DNA of 64,000 bases from Pararhizobium arenae (GTDB taxonomy: Bacteria > Pseudomonadota > Alphaproteobacteria > Rhizobiales > Rhizobiaceae), in NCBI RefSeq assembly GCF_001931685.1, contig NZ_MOOY01000004.1, positions 372,001-436,000 of the forward strand. The letters run 5' to 3'. The position numbers and the translations under genes are program-made. The notes under the pieces were generated by a model that worked only from the letters and a program-made list of their open reading frames with translations, was not told the DNA's origin and made no database searches. Numbering within the stretch: position 1 is the first letter of the stretch; the number at the start of each line of letters is the position of its first letter. This document shows, piece after piece, positions 18,165 through 27,095 of the stretch.

Positions 18165-18722
18165 TCAGTTGGTCTTCTGGGATTTCGGGTCCAGCTGAAT
18201 CTGGACACGACCGCCACAGGCCTGAAGCTGTGCCTCGCCGGTGTTCATCTGGACATTCAGCTGGCAGCCGGTGAAGACGTTCTTGCCCTCAGACAGCACG
18301 ACCTGCTTGCCCTTCAAGACAAGCGTCTGGGCCGTCATGTTGAACTCGCCGTTATCGGCGGTCGCCTGCTGGGTGCCGGACTGGAGGAAAACCTTGTCGT
18401 TGACCTCGATACGGTCGATATCGGCATTGCCGCTGGAGATCGCGCCGCCGCCCTTTTTGTAGAAAACGACCATGCTGCCGGCTTGCAGGGTGGTGGTGCC
18501 CTGAACAACCTTGACGTTGCCGGTGAAGATCGCCTTGCTCTCGGGATCCTTGATCTCCAGCTTGTCGCTTTCGATCTGGATTGGGGCGTCGTTGGAGAGC
18601 TCCAGGCCCTTCATTCTGCTCTGGGTTTCCTGCGCAAGCGCGGGCGTGGCGACAATCGGGGCTACGCCGAGAAAAAGGACTGCTGCAGCGACGCGGAATG
18701 CTGAAAAGGAATGGGCCGACAT
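18165..18722 (-). CDS. lptA: LPS transport periplasmic protein LptA
   Basis: The 185-residue protein carries a Sec signal peptide (cleavage probably after PALA near residue 30) and a single OstA/LptA beta-jellyroll domain: DAPIQIESDKLEIKD, AIFTGNVKVVQG, and a closing TGEAQLQACGGRVQIQL. It forms the periplasmic bridge that carries LPS from LptC to the outer-membrane LptD. It sits 15 bases after lptC and directly before lptB, the standard order. Confidence 0.9.
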   Translation of the reverse strand: MSAHSFSAFRVAAAVLFLGVAPIVATPALAQETQSRMKGLELSNDAPIQIESDKLEIKDPESKAIFTGNVKVVQGTTTLQAGSMVVFYKKGGGAISSGNADIDRIEVNDKVFLQSGTQQATADNGEFNMTAQTLVLKGKQVVLSEGKNVFTGCQLNVQMNTGEAQLQACGGRVQIQLDPKSQKTN

Positions 18723-18737
18723 GGGTGCACCGGTTTT

Positions 18738-19403
18738 CTAGTTGGCTGTCTTGCGGATGGCGCTGGGGTCGACAACGACCTTCACCATGCCCTCGAATGT
18801 AACAATGCGTCCCTTATCCGTCATTCTCAGCTGCTGTGCAACAATGGAACCACCGTTGATGCTGATCGCGACGGGCTTGGTGGTGTTCATTTCGCCGGCA
18901 TTGATATCGAGATAGGCGGAGCGGAAATCGGCGACCATGCCGTTGTTCATCGTTATGCTGAAAGGCGCGTTCATGTCGAGCGTGTTCTTGCCGCGATCAT
19001 AGACGCCGCTCTGGGCCTCGACTGTCGCCTTCAGGGTATCGTTGACCGGCATTTCCGCATGGATGGTTTCCAGCGTGATGATGTCGGGATTGGCGATATC
19101 CTGCAGGGCGCGGGCCGCTTTCATGGAGTAGCTGATATCCTGCTTGTTGCGGCCGGAGATCGCAGGGTTCTGCATCACGATCTTGCCGTTTTCGATCGTG
19201 GCGTTTTCGATCTGCAGCTCTTCCGGCAAAAATGCGCGAACGACGGAGACGGCGATGAACATGATTGCGATCACCGTTGCGAGCAGAGGCAACAGGATTT
19301 TCAATCGAGTGACCCGGCGCGAATGGCGCACGGCCTCGGAATAGGGGTCCGGCAGAAGCGCTCCGGAGTTGGCAAGCGCCCCGGTAAAAGGCATTTCGTT
19401 CAT
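18738..19403 (-). CDS. lptC: LPS export bitopic membrane protein LptC
   Basis: The 221-residue protein has a cytoplasmic basic segment (AVRHSRRVTRLK), one transmembrane helix at about residues 38-58 and a periplasmic LptC beta-jellyroll with repeated N-rich strands such as VMQNPAISGRNKQDISY. The ATG at 19403 has AGG seven bases upstream; a GTG start at 19436 adds 11 residues and cannot be excluded. It is first in the lptC-lptA-lptB unit and is transcribed away from sppA through a promoter region with a 12-base palindrome. Confidence 0.87.
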   Translation of the reverse strand: MNEMPFTGALANSGALLPDPYSEAVRHSRRVTRLKILLPLLATVIAIMFIAVSVVRAFLPEELQIENATIENGKIVMQNPAISGRNKQDISYSMKAARALQDIANPDIITLETIHAEMPVNDTLKATVEAQSGVYDRGKNTLDMNAPFSITMNNGMVADFRSAYLDINAGEMNTTKPVAISINGGSIVAQQLRMTDKGRIVTFEGMVKVVVDPSAIRKTAN

Positions 19404-19484
19404 AAAGAAACCTGTCGTCGCCGCGTCGGGTTCCACGATGCGCAGCCGGCTTAATCACAAATTCAAATATATGACTTGCGGGGA

Positions 19485-19514
19485 ATATGGAGATTTTTTT
19501 GACCTTGTACAAGG
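19485..19514 (-). promoter_or_regulatory. promoter of lptCAB with overlapping 12-base palindrome
   Basis: On the minus strand CTTGTA (19508-19513) is followed after 17 bases by CCATATTCC (from 19490 leftwards). The -35 region lies inside the perfect palindrome CCTTGTACAAGG at 19503-19514. The same -35/-10 words and spacing occur before hsp20. The motif can be read as a heat-shock sigma promoter or, shifted by one base (TTGTAC-N17-CATATT), as a weak housekeeping promoter. Confidence 0.5.
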
Positions 19515-19597
19515 AAGGCTCGAAAAACTTCAAAATCAGGTTACATCCGTCTCGCTCGACGCTATGGATTGCGGGACGAAAACGCGAGGAAAGACTT

Positions 19598-20557
19598 ATG
19601 GATCAGCTGGCTATCGCCGACCGGCGGCAACTGCGGCGCAAACTCGGATTTTGGCGCATCCTGTGCATTCTCCTCATTCTTGTGGCTGCCATCGGCACCT
19701 ATGTCGCGATCAACGCGCAATCGGCCGGATTGGCCGCGCGTCCGCAGATCGCCCGCGTCGCGATCTCGGGTATTGTCCAGGATGACCGTGAGCTTCTGGA
19801 CCGGCTTGAGCGCATCGCCAATGCAGATGCGGTCAAGGGGCTGGTGGTGACGATCGAATCGCCCGGCGGCACGACTTATGGCGGCGAGACCATCTACAAG
19901 GCGATCCGCAAGGTGGCCGAGAAGAAGCCCGTGGTGTCCGATGTGCGCACGCTGGCTGCCTCCGCCGGTTACATGATCGCCATTGCCGGCGACCAGATCG
20001 TCGCGGGCGAGACCTCGATCACCGGCTCGATCGGCGTGCTGTTCCAGTATCCGCAGATCAAGACGCTAATGGACCGGCTGGGCGTATCGCTGGAAACCAT
20101 CAAGTCTGCGCCGCTGAAGGCCGAGCCGAACCCGTTCAATCCGCCGAGCGAGGAGGCAAAGGCCGTCATTCAATCCATGATCAATGACAGTTTCGACTGG
20201 TTCGTCGATCTGGTGGCCGAGCGCCGCAAGCTTGCAAGGCCGGAGGCGCTGCGCCTTGCCGATGGTCGCATTTTCACCGGCCGTCAGGCATTGAAAGAGA
20301 AGCTGGTTGACGTGCTCGGCGGCGAGGAGGAGATCAAGGCCTACTTCAAGAGCCGGAAGGTCGATGCCGACCTGCCGGTCGTCGACTGGAAGGCGCCGGA
20401 CAATTCCTGGGGCTTTGGCCTCGGGTCGATTGCCTCGGAATGGGTCAAATCATTGGGATATGAGGTTTTTCCTGCCCTTGGAGGGCTCGAAAAGTTGGGT
20501 GGAGACAAGTTGTTTCTTGACGGTCTTCTCTCGGTTTGGCAGGTTGGCAACAACTGA
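19598..20557 (+). CDS. sppA: S49-family signal peptide peptidase SppA
   Basis: The 319-residue, single-domain form has an N-terminal membrane anchor (residues 20-40, ILCILLILVAAIGTYVAI) and the ClpP-like protease core. VTIESPGGTTYGG, the nucleophile Ser in LAASAGYMIA near residue 125, and the general-base Lys in SAPLKAEPNPF near 170 make up the Ser-Lys dyad. It degrades cleaved signal peptides in the inner membrane. The ATG at 19598 has AGGA seven bases upstream; the frame is open to 19487 but has no homology there. ihfB follows after about 130 bases. Confidence 0.92.
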   Translation: MDQLAIADRRQLRRKLGFWRILCILLILVAAIGTYVAINAQSAGLAARPQIARVAISGIVQDDRELLDRLERIANADAVKGLVVTIESPGGTTYGGETIYKAIRKVAEKKPVVSDVRTLAASAGYMIAIAGDQIVAGETSITGSIGVLFQYPQIKTLMDRLGVSLETIKSAPLKAEPNPFNPPSEEAKAVIQSMINDSFDWFVDLVAERRKLARPEALRLADGRIFTGRQALKEKLVDVLGGEEEIKAYFKSRKVDADLPVVDWKAPDNSWGFGLGSIASEWVKSLGYEVFPALGGLEKLGGDKLFLDGLLSVWQVGNN

Positions 20558-20690
20558 AAGCCGACCGGGAGGCGGTGAAGGCTCCTCCCGATGGTTCTGC
20601 AAAGACCTTTCCGGCCCAAGGGTTGAATCCCGTACCGCCTGCTATACGTAAAATACGAAGAACAAACGATAAAACCGAGAGGGGGCAACA

Positions 20691-20993
20691 GTGATCAAGT
20701 CAGAGCTGGTGCAGATTGTCGCGGCCCGCAATCCGCATCTCTATCACCGTGACGTCGAGAATATCGTCAACGCGGTGCTCGACGAGATCACCGACGCACT
20801 CGCTGCCGGAAATCGTGTGGAATTGCGCGGCTTTGGTGCTTTCTCGGTGAAGAATCGTCCGTCGCGCTCGGGCCGCAACCCGCGTACCGGCGATTCCGTC
20901 TTCGTCGAGGAAAAATGGGTGCCGTTCTTCAAGACCGGCAAGGAACTGCGCGAGCGGCTGAACCCCGGTTCGGACGATCAGGACGACGAATAG
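20691..20993 (+). CDS. ihfB: integration host factor beta subunit
   Basis: The 100-residue protein is a DNABII histone-like subunit: [33 protein letters not shown] for the helical body, [14 protein letters not shown] near residue 45, and the DNA-intercalating arm [18 protein letters not shown] near 60-75 with the conserved Pro. The acidic tail GSDDQDDE is usual in alphaproteobacteria. With IhfA (not in the window) it bends DNA, notably at sigma-54 promoters. Confidence 0.95.
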   Translation: MIKSELVQIVAARNPHLYHRDVENIVNAVLDEITDALAAGNRVELRGFGAFSVKNRPSRSGRNPRTGDSVFVEEKWVPFFKTGKELRERLNPGSDDQDDE

Positions 20994-21094
20994 TCGTTTC
21001 CCGTGAAGACAGCGGTCCATCGCCCGCCGCTTCGCAGCCGCCGATCTGCCGTGACGGCCAACCGTGATCCGCGCGCATCGGAGTGCATCATAAA

Positions 21095-21436
21095 ATGAAG
21101 AAGATCATCAATTTCGTCGTCTTGATCCCGATCGGGATCATCCTGATCGTGCTTTCGGTTGCCAACCGACAGAGCGTGCGGCTTGCGCTGAACCCCTTCA
21201 ATCCGGATGACAGCGTACTCTCTGTTTCGGCGCCGTTCTTCGTCTTCCTGTTTCTGGCGGTGATTTTCGGGCTTGTCGTCGGGTCTTTCGCGACCTGGGT
21301 CAGCCAGCACAAATACCGCAAGCGTGCCCGCAACGAGGCACACGAGGCGGTGAAGTGGCATACGGAAGCTGAAAAGCAGCGGGTGCGGGCGGAGAATATT
21401 GCGTCGCAGGCGCTTGTTCCGTCCCGGTCGGTTTGA
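21095..21436 (+). CDS. LapA-domain (DUF1049) membrane protein
   Basis: The 113-residue protein has two membrane helices, residues 3-22 and about 45-68, joined by a loop containing NRQSVRLALNPFNPDDS, where NxQ/NRQ is the typical LapA motif. A basic, coiled C-terminal tail follows (HKYRKRARNEAHEAVKWHTE). In E. coli LapA works with LapB in controlling LpxC turnover; whether that applies here is unknown. The ATG at 21095 is preferred to a GTG at 21083, which would overlap the GGAG site. Confidence 0.75.
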   Translation: MKKIINFVVLIPIGIILIVLSVANRQSVRLALNPFNPDDSVLSVSAPFFVFLFLAVIFGLVVGSFATWVSQHKYRKRARNEAHEAVKWHTEAEKQRVRAENIASQALVPSRSV

Positions 21437-21450
21437 TCAGGTTGAGCTGA

Positions 21451-21897
21451 TCATGCTCCGGCGCGCTCGCTGACAGCGGCGTTGAAGTCGTCGAAGAAGC
21501 GTTGGGCGAGTTTGCCGACAGTTGAATCGATCAGTTTGCCGCCCATCTGCGCGAGCTTGCCTTCGACATCGGCCTTTGCGTCGTAGGTCAGAAGCGTTTC
21601 GTCCCCCTCCGGGATCATCATCACATCGGCGCTGCCCCGCGCAAAACCGGCGAGACCGCCCTGACCTTCGGCCGAGATCGTGTAGCTGTCGGGTGCGTGG
21701 ATGTTGCTGAGCAGAATCTTGCCGGCGAAGGTGGCGGAGAAGAAGCCGAACTTGACCTTGACGGTGGCCAGCGTTTCCGTCTCGGAAAGGCGCTCCATCG
21801 ACTGGCAGCCGGGGATCAGGTCTTTCAGAAATTCGGGGTCGTTGAGCGCCTCCCAGACGATCTGCGGCGGTGCTGCAATCCTGACGTCGCCTCTCAT
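21451..21897 (-). CDS. CoxG-like SRPBCC-fold protein
   Basis: The 148-residue protein matches the CO-dehydrogenase subunit G (CoxG) branch of the START/SRPBCC fold: PQIVWEALNDPEFLKDLIPGCQSMERL at the start, KVKFGFFSATFAGKILLSN, and GGLAGFARGSADVMMIPEGDETLLTYDAKADVEGKLAQMG towards the end. CoxG members recruit or insert molybdenum hydroxylases at the membrane, but no coxLMS gene is near, so the partner is unknown. The gene runs tail to tail with the LapA-like gene, 14 bases apart. Confidence 0.82.
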   Translation of the reverse strand: MRGDVRIAAPPQIVWEALNDPEFLKDLIPGCQSMERLSETETLATVKVKFGFFSATFAGKILLSNIHAPDSYTISAEGQGGLAGFARGSADVMMIPEGDETLLTYDAKADVEGKLAQMGGKLIDSTVGKLAQRFFDDFNAAVSERAGA

Positions 21898-22024
21898 GTC
21901 GCTGACATCGTTCCTTTTCCGTGCGTGTCCGTCCTATATGCGAGGGCAAAACCGCTTTGCCAAGTGCGGGAGCGGTGCTATTTGCTCGCAGCAAGAGATT
22001 GAGAGATCGTGAACGGATGACGGC

Positions 22025-23218
22025 GTGAAAGACAAGGGCTCCAAGGGAAAAGGCAGTGGCAAGGGCGGCGTGGGCAAGCCTGCGGGACGTTCTTCCGCGT
22101 CAGCGCCATTGCGGGCCGGCGCCAACCGCGTTGCTGGCCGCCCGGCACCAAAGCCGCGCGTGCAGGCCGAGGAGCGGAGTTTTCGCCCCGGCAATGTTCA
22201 GCCCGCGAAAGCCCGTGCCGAAAAGCCCCGCCTCGCGAAAAATGCCGAGCGATCGGCAGCGGCGGAGAGCGAACAGCGCCCGCCTCTTCCCCTGCGGGAT
22301 GGCGAAAAGCCCGGCGAACGCATCCCGATCATTCTCGAAACCAAGGGTTCTAGCGATTATCACCTGATCGACAGCGGTCATGGGCTGAAGATCGAGCAAT
22401 ACGGGCCTTACCGGATCGTGCGGCCGGAGGCACAAGCGCTGTGGCCGCCGGCTTTGCCCACCCATGTCTGGGAAAAGGCCGATGCGATCTTTACTGGCGA
22501 TACGGACGAAGACGGCATCGGACGCTGGCGGTTTCCGAGGGAGGCGCTCGGCGAGAGCTGGCCGATGCGCATTCTGGATGCGGATTTCTATGGCCGGTTC
22601 ACCGCTTTCCGCCATGTCGGCGTGTTTCCCGAGCAGCTGGCACACTGGAGCTGGATGAAGGAACAGATCGAGACAGCGGGGCGCCCGCTGAAGGTTCTGA
22701 ACCTCTTCGGCTATACCGGCGTTGCCTCGTTGATTGCGGCGAAGGCCGGCGCGGAAGTGACCCATGTGGATGCGTCGAAGAAGGCGATCGGCTGGGCCCG
22801 GGAAAACCAGACGCTGGGCCGGGCGGAAAGCCTGCCGATCCGCTGGATCTGCGAAGACGCCATGAAGTTCATCCAGCGCGAGGCGCGTCGCGGCAGCCAA
22901 TACGACATCATCCTTACCGATCCGCCGAAGTTCGGGCGTGGTCCCAACGGGGAAGTCTGGCAGCTGTTCGATCATCTGGCCGAGATGCTCGACATCTGCC
23001 GCGAAATCCTGTCGCCCAAGGCACACGGCCTCGTGCTGACGGCCTATTCCATCCGGGCGAGCTTTTATTCGATCCACGAGCTGATGCGCGACACCATGCG
23101 TGGGCGCGGCGGCGTGGTTGAATCGGGCGAGCTTATCCTGCGCGAAGGCGGCCTTGACGGCACGACGCCGGCGCGCGCGCTTTCCACCTCCCTCTTCAGC
23201 CGATGGGTACCGAAATGA
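22025..23218 (+). CDS. class I SAM-dependent rRNA methyltransferase (COG1092/RlmI-like) with basic extension
   Basis: The 397-residue product begins at GTG. Residues 1-95 are low-complexity, rich in Lys, Gly, Arg, Ala and Pro, and probably disordered. The catalytic part holds the SAM site VLNLFGYTGVASLIAAKAGA near 235 with Asp in VTHVDASKKAI, and the motif IV-like ILTDPPKFGRGPNGE near 300. COG1092 enzymes methylate cytosine-C5 or guanine of 23S rRNA; the exact target is not decidable, and no clear PUA domain is visible. The stop overlaps the start of the next methyltransferase gene (ATGA), showing translational coupling. Confidence 0.85.
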   Translation: MKDKGSKGKGSGKGGVGKPAGRSSASAPLRAGANRVAGRPAPKPRVQAEERSFRPGNVQPAKARAEKPRLAKNAERSAAAESEQRPPLPLRDGEKPGERIPIILETKGSSDYHLIDSGHGLKIEQYGPYRIVRPEAQALWPPALPTHVWEKADAIFTGDTDEDGIGRWRFPREALGESWPMRILDADFYGRFTAFRHVGVFPEQLAHWSWMKEQIETAGRPLKVLNLFGYTGVASLIAAKAGAEVTHVDASKKAIGWARENQTLGRAESLPIRWICEDAMKFIQREARRGSQYDIILTDPPKFGRGPNGEVWQLFDHLAEMLDICREILSPKAHGLVLTAYSIRASFYSIHELMRDTMRGRGGVVESGELILREGGLDGTTPARALSTSLFSRWVPK

Positions 23219-24081
23219 GCCATGACAACCACCACCACGATGGCGGCCCCCGCCGTGTCGGCCAGGTGAAGGAGGTCACCAGCCTCACCAACCCGATCAT
23301 CAAGGACATCAAGGCACTCGCCCAGAAGAAGAGCCGCGACGAGACCCGTAGCTTTATGGCAGAGGGCCTGAAGCTGGTGATCGACGCACTGGAACTCGGC
23401 TGGACGATCAAGACACTTGTTTACGCCAAGGCTGCCAAGGGCAAGACGCAGGTGGAGCAGGTCGCATTGAAGACGGTTTCGACCGGCGGGCTGGTGCTGG
23501 AAGTCAGCGAAAAGGTTCTGTCCTCGATCACCCGGCGGGACAACCCGCAGATGGTCGTCGGTATTTTCGAGCAGCGCTACAGGAGCCTGCGGGATGTTAA
23601 GCCGGCGGCAGGCGAAACCTATGTCGCCCTCGACCGGGTGCGCGATCCCGGCAATCTCGGCACCATTATCCGCACCGCCGATGCAGCCGGAGCTTCCGGC
23701 GTTATCCTGCTTGGCGATACGACCGATCCGTTTTCGCTCGAAACCGTGCGCGCCACCATGGGCTCGGTCTTCGCCATGCCGGTGATCCGCGCCAGCAATG
23801 CGGACTTTATCAAGTGGCATAAGTCTGCGGGCGTCCGGGTCGTCGCCACGCATCTGGCCGGCGCTGTCGACTATCGCACCATCGATTACCGCTCCAAGCC
23901 TGTCGTTATCCTGATGGGCAACGAGCAGGCCGGTTTGCCGGACGAACTGGCGAAAGAGGCCGATGCACTCGCCCGTATCCCACAGCAGGGCAGGGCGGAT
24001 TCGCTGAACCTCGGCATCGCCACCGGCATCATGCTGTTCGAAGCACGCCGCCACCTTTTAGACCTGGACGCCAAGGCATGA
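23215..24081 (+). CDS. SpoU/TrmH-family RNA 2'-O-methyltransferase
   Basis: The 288-residue protein has a substrate-binding N-terminal domain ([14 protein letters not shown] near 50) and the SPOUT knot domain. Motif 1 is [22 protein letters not shown] near 140, motif 2 is [11 protein letters not shown] near 235 and motif 3 is [22 protein letters not shown] at the end. An N-terminal His-rich stretch ([10 protein letters not shown]) is unusual. An in-frame ATG 12 bases upstream exists; the ATGA overlap with the preceding gene favours 23215. lspA starts inside its stop codon region. The RNA target could be a 23S or tRNA ribose. Confidence 0.88.
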   Translation: MSHDNHHHDGGPRRVGQVKEVTSLTNPIIKDIKALAQKKSRDETRSFMAEGLKLVIDALELGWTIKTLVYAKAAKGKTQVEQVALKTVSTGGLVLEVSEKVLSSITRRDNPQMVVGIFEQRYRSLRDVKPAAGETYVALDRVRDPGNLGTIIRTADAAGASGVILLGDTTDPFSLETVRATMGSVFAMPVIRASNADFIKWHKSAGVRVVATHLAGAVDYRTIDYRSKPVVILMGNEQAGLPDELAKEADALARIPQQGRADSLNLGIATGIMLFEARRHLLDLDAKA

Positions 24082-24569
24082 GCGAACGCGTGGCACTTTT
24101 TTCCCGGCCGCTGCCGATTGCGGTCTTCATCATTCTTGCCGTCGTTCTCGATCAGCTGGTTAAGGTGGCGGTCGAGATGTGGCTGCCCTTCGGGGAGGAT
24201 GTGGCGCTGCTGCCTGTTCTGGCGCTGCACCGCATCTACAATTACGGCGTCGCCTTCTCGATGCTCGATCATATGGAGGGCTGGTTCATCGTTGGCATGC
24301 GGCTGATCGTCGTGGCCTTCGTGCTTTGGCTGTGGCGACGCACGCCGGGCGACCGGACCTTTGCCCATTTCGGCTATGCGATGATCATCGCGGGTGCCAT
24401 TGGCAACCTGATCGACCGGCTGTTGTTCGGTTACGTCATCGATTACATCCGCTTCCACACGGAAACTTGGTCCTTCGCCGTATTCAATCTGGCCGACAGT
24501 TTTATCACCATCGGTGCCGGCGCGATCATTCTCGACGAGCTGCTGCAGTCGAAAAAGAAAGTTCCTTAA
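24078..24569 (+). CDS. lspA: lipoprotein signal peptidase (signal peptidase II)
   Basis: LspA removes signal peptides from diacylglyceryl prolipoproteins. The 163-residue protein has four membrane helices and the catalytic aspartates in [16 protein letters not shown] near residue 118 and [11 protein letters not shown] near 140, plus NYGVAFSML near 55. It overlaps the upstream methyltransferase by four bases (ATGA). Its partner in lipoprotein maturation, lnt, is at 47.4 kb in the same window. Confidence 0.95.
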   Translation: MSERVALFSRPLPIAVFIILAVVLDQLVKVAVEMWLPFGEDVALLPVLALHRIYNYGVAFSMLDHMEGWFIVGMRLIVVAFVLWLWRRTPGDRTFAHFGYAMIIAGAIGNLIDRLLFGYVIDYIRFHTETWSFAVFNLADSFITIGAGAIILDELLQSKKKVP

Positions 24570-24659
24570 AAGTTTAAGGATCGCCAAAAGGCAATCGGAA
24601 CCCTTGCCGTGCTAGGCCTCTATTCCGGAAAAGCTCTGGATTGAGAGGAGGGGGTGTGC

Positions 24660-26993
24660 GTGGTCTTCGCCCGCGGCCCCAAGGACGACATGGGCGAATT
24701 GTCGAACCTTCACCAACGTCTGTCGCGCGAACTCGTCGCGCAGAACCGCTTGTCAGGCGCTCGCTACCGGATGCACGAGCATGCGGACGACGAAGCCGAT
24801 GATATAGACGCCGCAGAAGACACGACGCCGGTATCGGAACGTTACGCGGTTCTCAAGCCCGCGGTCGCCGGCGCGGGTCTGCTTTGCTCAGCGGCGATCC
24901 TTGGTACCGGCGCGGATGCGGGTCTCGAACTCCTGTCCGGCGGGCTTGCCTTTGCCGGTGCAGCAGGCGCGGCTGTTCTTCTGGCAGACTGGTATCGTTC
25001 GTTGAAATCCCGCTCCGTTGCTCTTGAGGTCGCGCCGAATGAGCGGGCGAGCGATCGCAAATGGGAGCGCAGCGAAGCCTCCGGGCTGCTCTCGACCATT
25101 CACGATGCACTGGGCGATATCGCTCTCGTGCGCGAGCCCGGCGGCAGGATCGTTGAGGCCAACAGGGTTTTTCGCCGTGTGACAGGCCAATCGCGCCCGG
25201 AAGGCATGACCTGTGAAGCGCTGGGCATAGATTTCGAACCGATGCCGGAGCCCGATCACTACCGCGTGCGCATCGCCGGTGCGACGGGGCCACGCATTTT
25301 CGACTGGCACGACGTCATGGCCCGCCAGTCGGGCAGCGGTGCGCTGATGATGCACAGCATCGCCCGCGATATCACCGAGGAAAGTCGTGCCGCCCGCGAA
25401 AGCGAAAACGCCCGCCGCCGCGCCGAACAGGCAAGCCAGGCAAAATCCCGGCTGCTGGCGACCGTCAGTCACGAAATCCGCACGCCGCTTTCCGGCATTC
25501 TGGGCATGAGCCATCTCATCAGCCAGACCAGATTGACGGGCGAGCAGAAGAACTATCTTGCCGGCATGCGCCAATCGGGCCACGCGCTGGTGCAACTGGT
25601 GGACGACCTGCTCGACTTTTCCTCGATCGAGGCTGGACGTTTCCAGCTGCGCCCATCGGAGGAAGCCGTGCGCGACACGATCGAAAGCGTTGTCGAGATG
25701 CTGTCGAGCCGGGCGCACGAAAAGGGCATCGAGATCGGCGCGACGGTTGCGGCCGCGGTTCCCGGCCTCATGGAGTTCGATGCGGCCCGCCTGCGCCAGG
25801 TGCTGTTCAACGTCATCGGCAATGCGGTGAAGTTCACGCACAAGGGCGGCGTCTTCGTCAGCGTCGATCTCTCCGGCAAGGCGCTATTCGTGCGCGTGGA
25901 GGACACCGGCCCCGGTATGACGGCAGAGGAACAGGCCCGTATTTTCGACGAGTTCGAGCAGGCGGGCGACAATGTGCAGCGCAGCGGCGGTTCGGGCCTT
26001 GGGCTTGCCATTTCCCGCCACATCATGGAGCAGGTCGGTGGCAGCCTGACGCTCACCAGCGAGCTCGGCAAGGGTACGACCTTCGAAATCCGTTTCCCGG
26101 TCTGCATCGAAAATCTGTCGGCGTCTGCCCGCAGCCGGCGGGGTACGCTGGAAGGATCGCGGGTGTTGGTCATGGCGCCAAAGGGGCCGGCTGCACGCGC
26201 GCTTATGGAAACGGTGACGACGCTAGGCGGGCATTGCGTTCTGGCGGACACGTTTGCCGAGGCGCGAATCCATGCTGGACGGGCGGCCAGCGGCAAGGCT
26301 CCCCTGACCGATATCGTCGTCGACCATCGCCATGCGGCGCAGTTCCGGCGGCTGATCGCCGATCTGCCCGGCCTCGCGCAACTGAAAATCCGCCGCATCT
26401 ATCTGGTGAACCCGGAAGAGCGCAACGGACGACCGATGAACCAGATCGACGGATACCAGGCCTGGCTGATCCGTCCGCTGCGCGAGCGCTCGCTTGTCGA
26501 GGTTTTGCGCGGCCGCATGAAAGGCATGGAAGTGAGAGACGCGATCAACGACAACCGGCCCATGCTGCGCGAAGTGCCGACCATCCGCTCGGAGTCCCTG
26601 CGCAAGGGTATTCTTCTTGCCGAGGATGATCCGGTCAACGCGCTGATCGTTCGCTCGGTGCTGGAAAAGTCCGGGCATACGGTGCGGCCGGTCAGCGATT
26701 TCTCGGCGCTCGGGAAGCTGCTGTTCGATGCGCCGAAGGACGAGCGCATGACGCCGGAACTGATTGTCAGCGACCTCAACATGCCGGGCGGCGACGGGCT
26801 GAGCATGATCATACGGCTGCGCAAGGAAGAGCGCGGCAACGGCAGGCGACCCGTTCCCGTCATCGTGCTGACGTCGGATACGCGCCCCGAAACGAGCGAA
26901 GAGTTGCTGAAGGCCGGCGCCTCTGCCGTGCTTGCCAAGCCTGTCGATCCGGCCCGGCTGATGGCTGAGGTGAACCGCCTGCTGGGCCTGTAG
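24660..26993 (+). CDS. membrane-anchored hybrid sensor histidine kinase
   Basis: The 777-residue protein has an acidic N-terminal segment, two closely spaced membrane helices at about 65-85 and 92-112 with almost no periplasmic loop, and a divergent PAS domain (about 140-240). Then come a HisKA with His near 271 (ATVSHEIRTPLSGILGM), an HATPase with N-box and DTGPGM near 420, a degenerate receiver-like region, and a C-terminal receiver with Asp in LIVSDLNMPGGDG near 700. A GTG at 24660 has AGGAGG eight bases upstream and is preferred to the GTG at 24654. The short membrane hairpin suggests sensing within the membrane or cytoplasm. No cognate regulator is adjacent. Confidence 0.9.
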   Translation: MVFARGPKDDMGELSNLHQRLSRELVAQNRLSGARYRMHEHADDEADDIDAAEDTTPVSERYAVLKPAVAGAGLLCSAAILGTGADAGLELLSGGLAFAGAAGAAVLLADWYRSLKSRSVALEVAPNERASDRKWERSEASGLLSTIHDALGDIALVREPGGRIVEANRVFRRVTGQSRPEGMTCEALGIDFEPMPEPDHYRVRIAGATGPRIFDWHDVMARQSGSGALMMHSIARDITEESRAARESENARRRAEQASQAKSRLLATVSHEIRTPLSGILGMSHLISQTRLTGEQKNYLAGMRQSGHALVQLVDDLLDFSSIEAGRFQLRPSEEAVRDTIESVVEMLSSRAHEKGIEIGATVAAAVPGLMEFDAARLRQVLFNVIGNAVKFTHKGGVFVSVDLSGKALFVRVEDTGPGMTAEEQARIFDEFEQAGDNVQRSGGSGLGLAISRHIMEQVGGSLTLTSELGKGTTFEIRFPVCIENLSASARSRRGTLEGSRVLVMAPKGPAARALMETVTTLGGHCVLADTFAEARIHAGRAASGKAPLTDIVVDHRHAAQFRRLIADLPGLAQLKIRRIYLVNPEERNGRPMNQIDGYQAWLIRPLRERSLVEVLRGRMKGMEVRDAINDNRPMLREVPTIRSESLRKGILLAEDDPVNALIVRSVLEKSGHTVRPVSDFSALGKLLFDAPKDERMTPELIVSDLNMPGGDGLSMIIRLRKEERGNGRRPVPVIVLTSDTRPETSEELLKAGASAVLAKPVDPARLMAEVNRLLGL

Positions 26994-27028
26994 CCACAAT
27001 CAATCCGGGCTGTTTTGCGCTGTCGATC

Positions 27029-27046
27029 ATGTCACTATGCTGTCGC
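27029..27046 (+). promoter_or_regulatory. Pho-box-like direct repeat upstream of olsB
   Basis: ATGTCAC and CTGTCGC are separated by four bases, the arrangement of the rhizobial PhoB site CTGTCAT-N4-CTGTCAT; 10 of 14 informative positions agree. A further CTGTC lies just upstream at 27020. It is 50 bases before the olsB start. Ornithine lipids replace phospholipids under phosphate starvation, so the position makes biological sense, but the match is only moderate. Confidence 0.35.
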
Positions 27047-27095
27047 AGAAACATGGTTTAAGCCCGGCAGAACGAAGTGGTCAGGATCACCAGCG

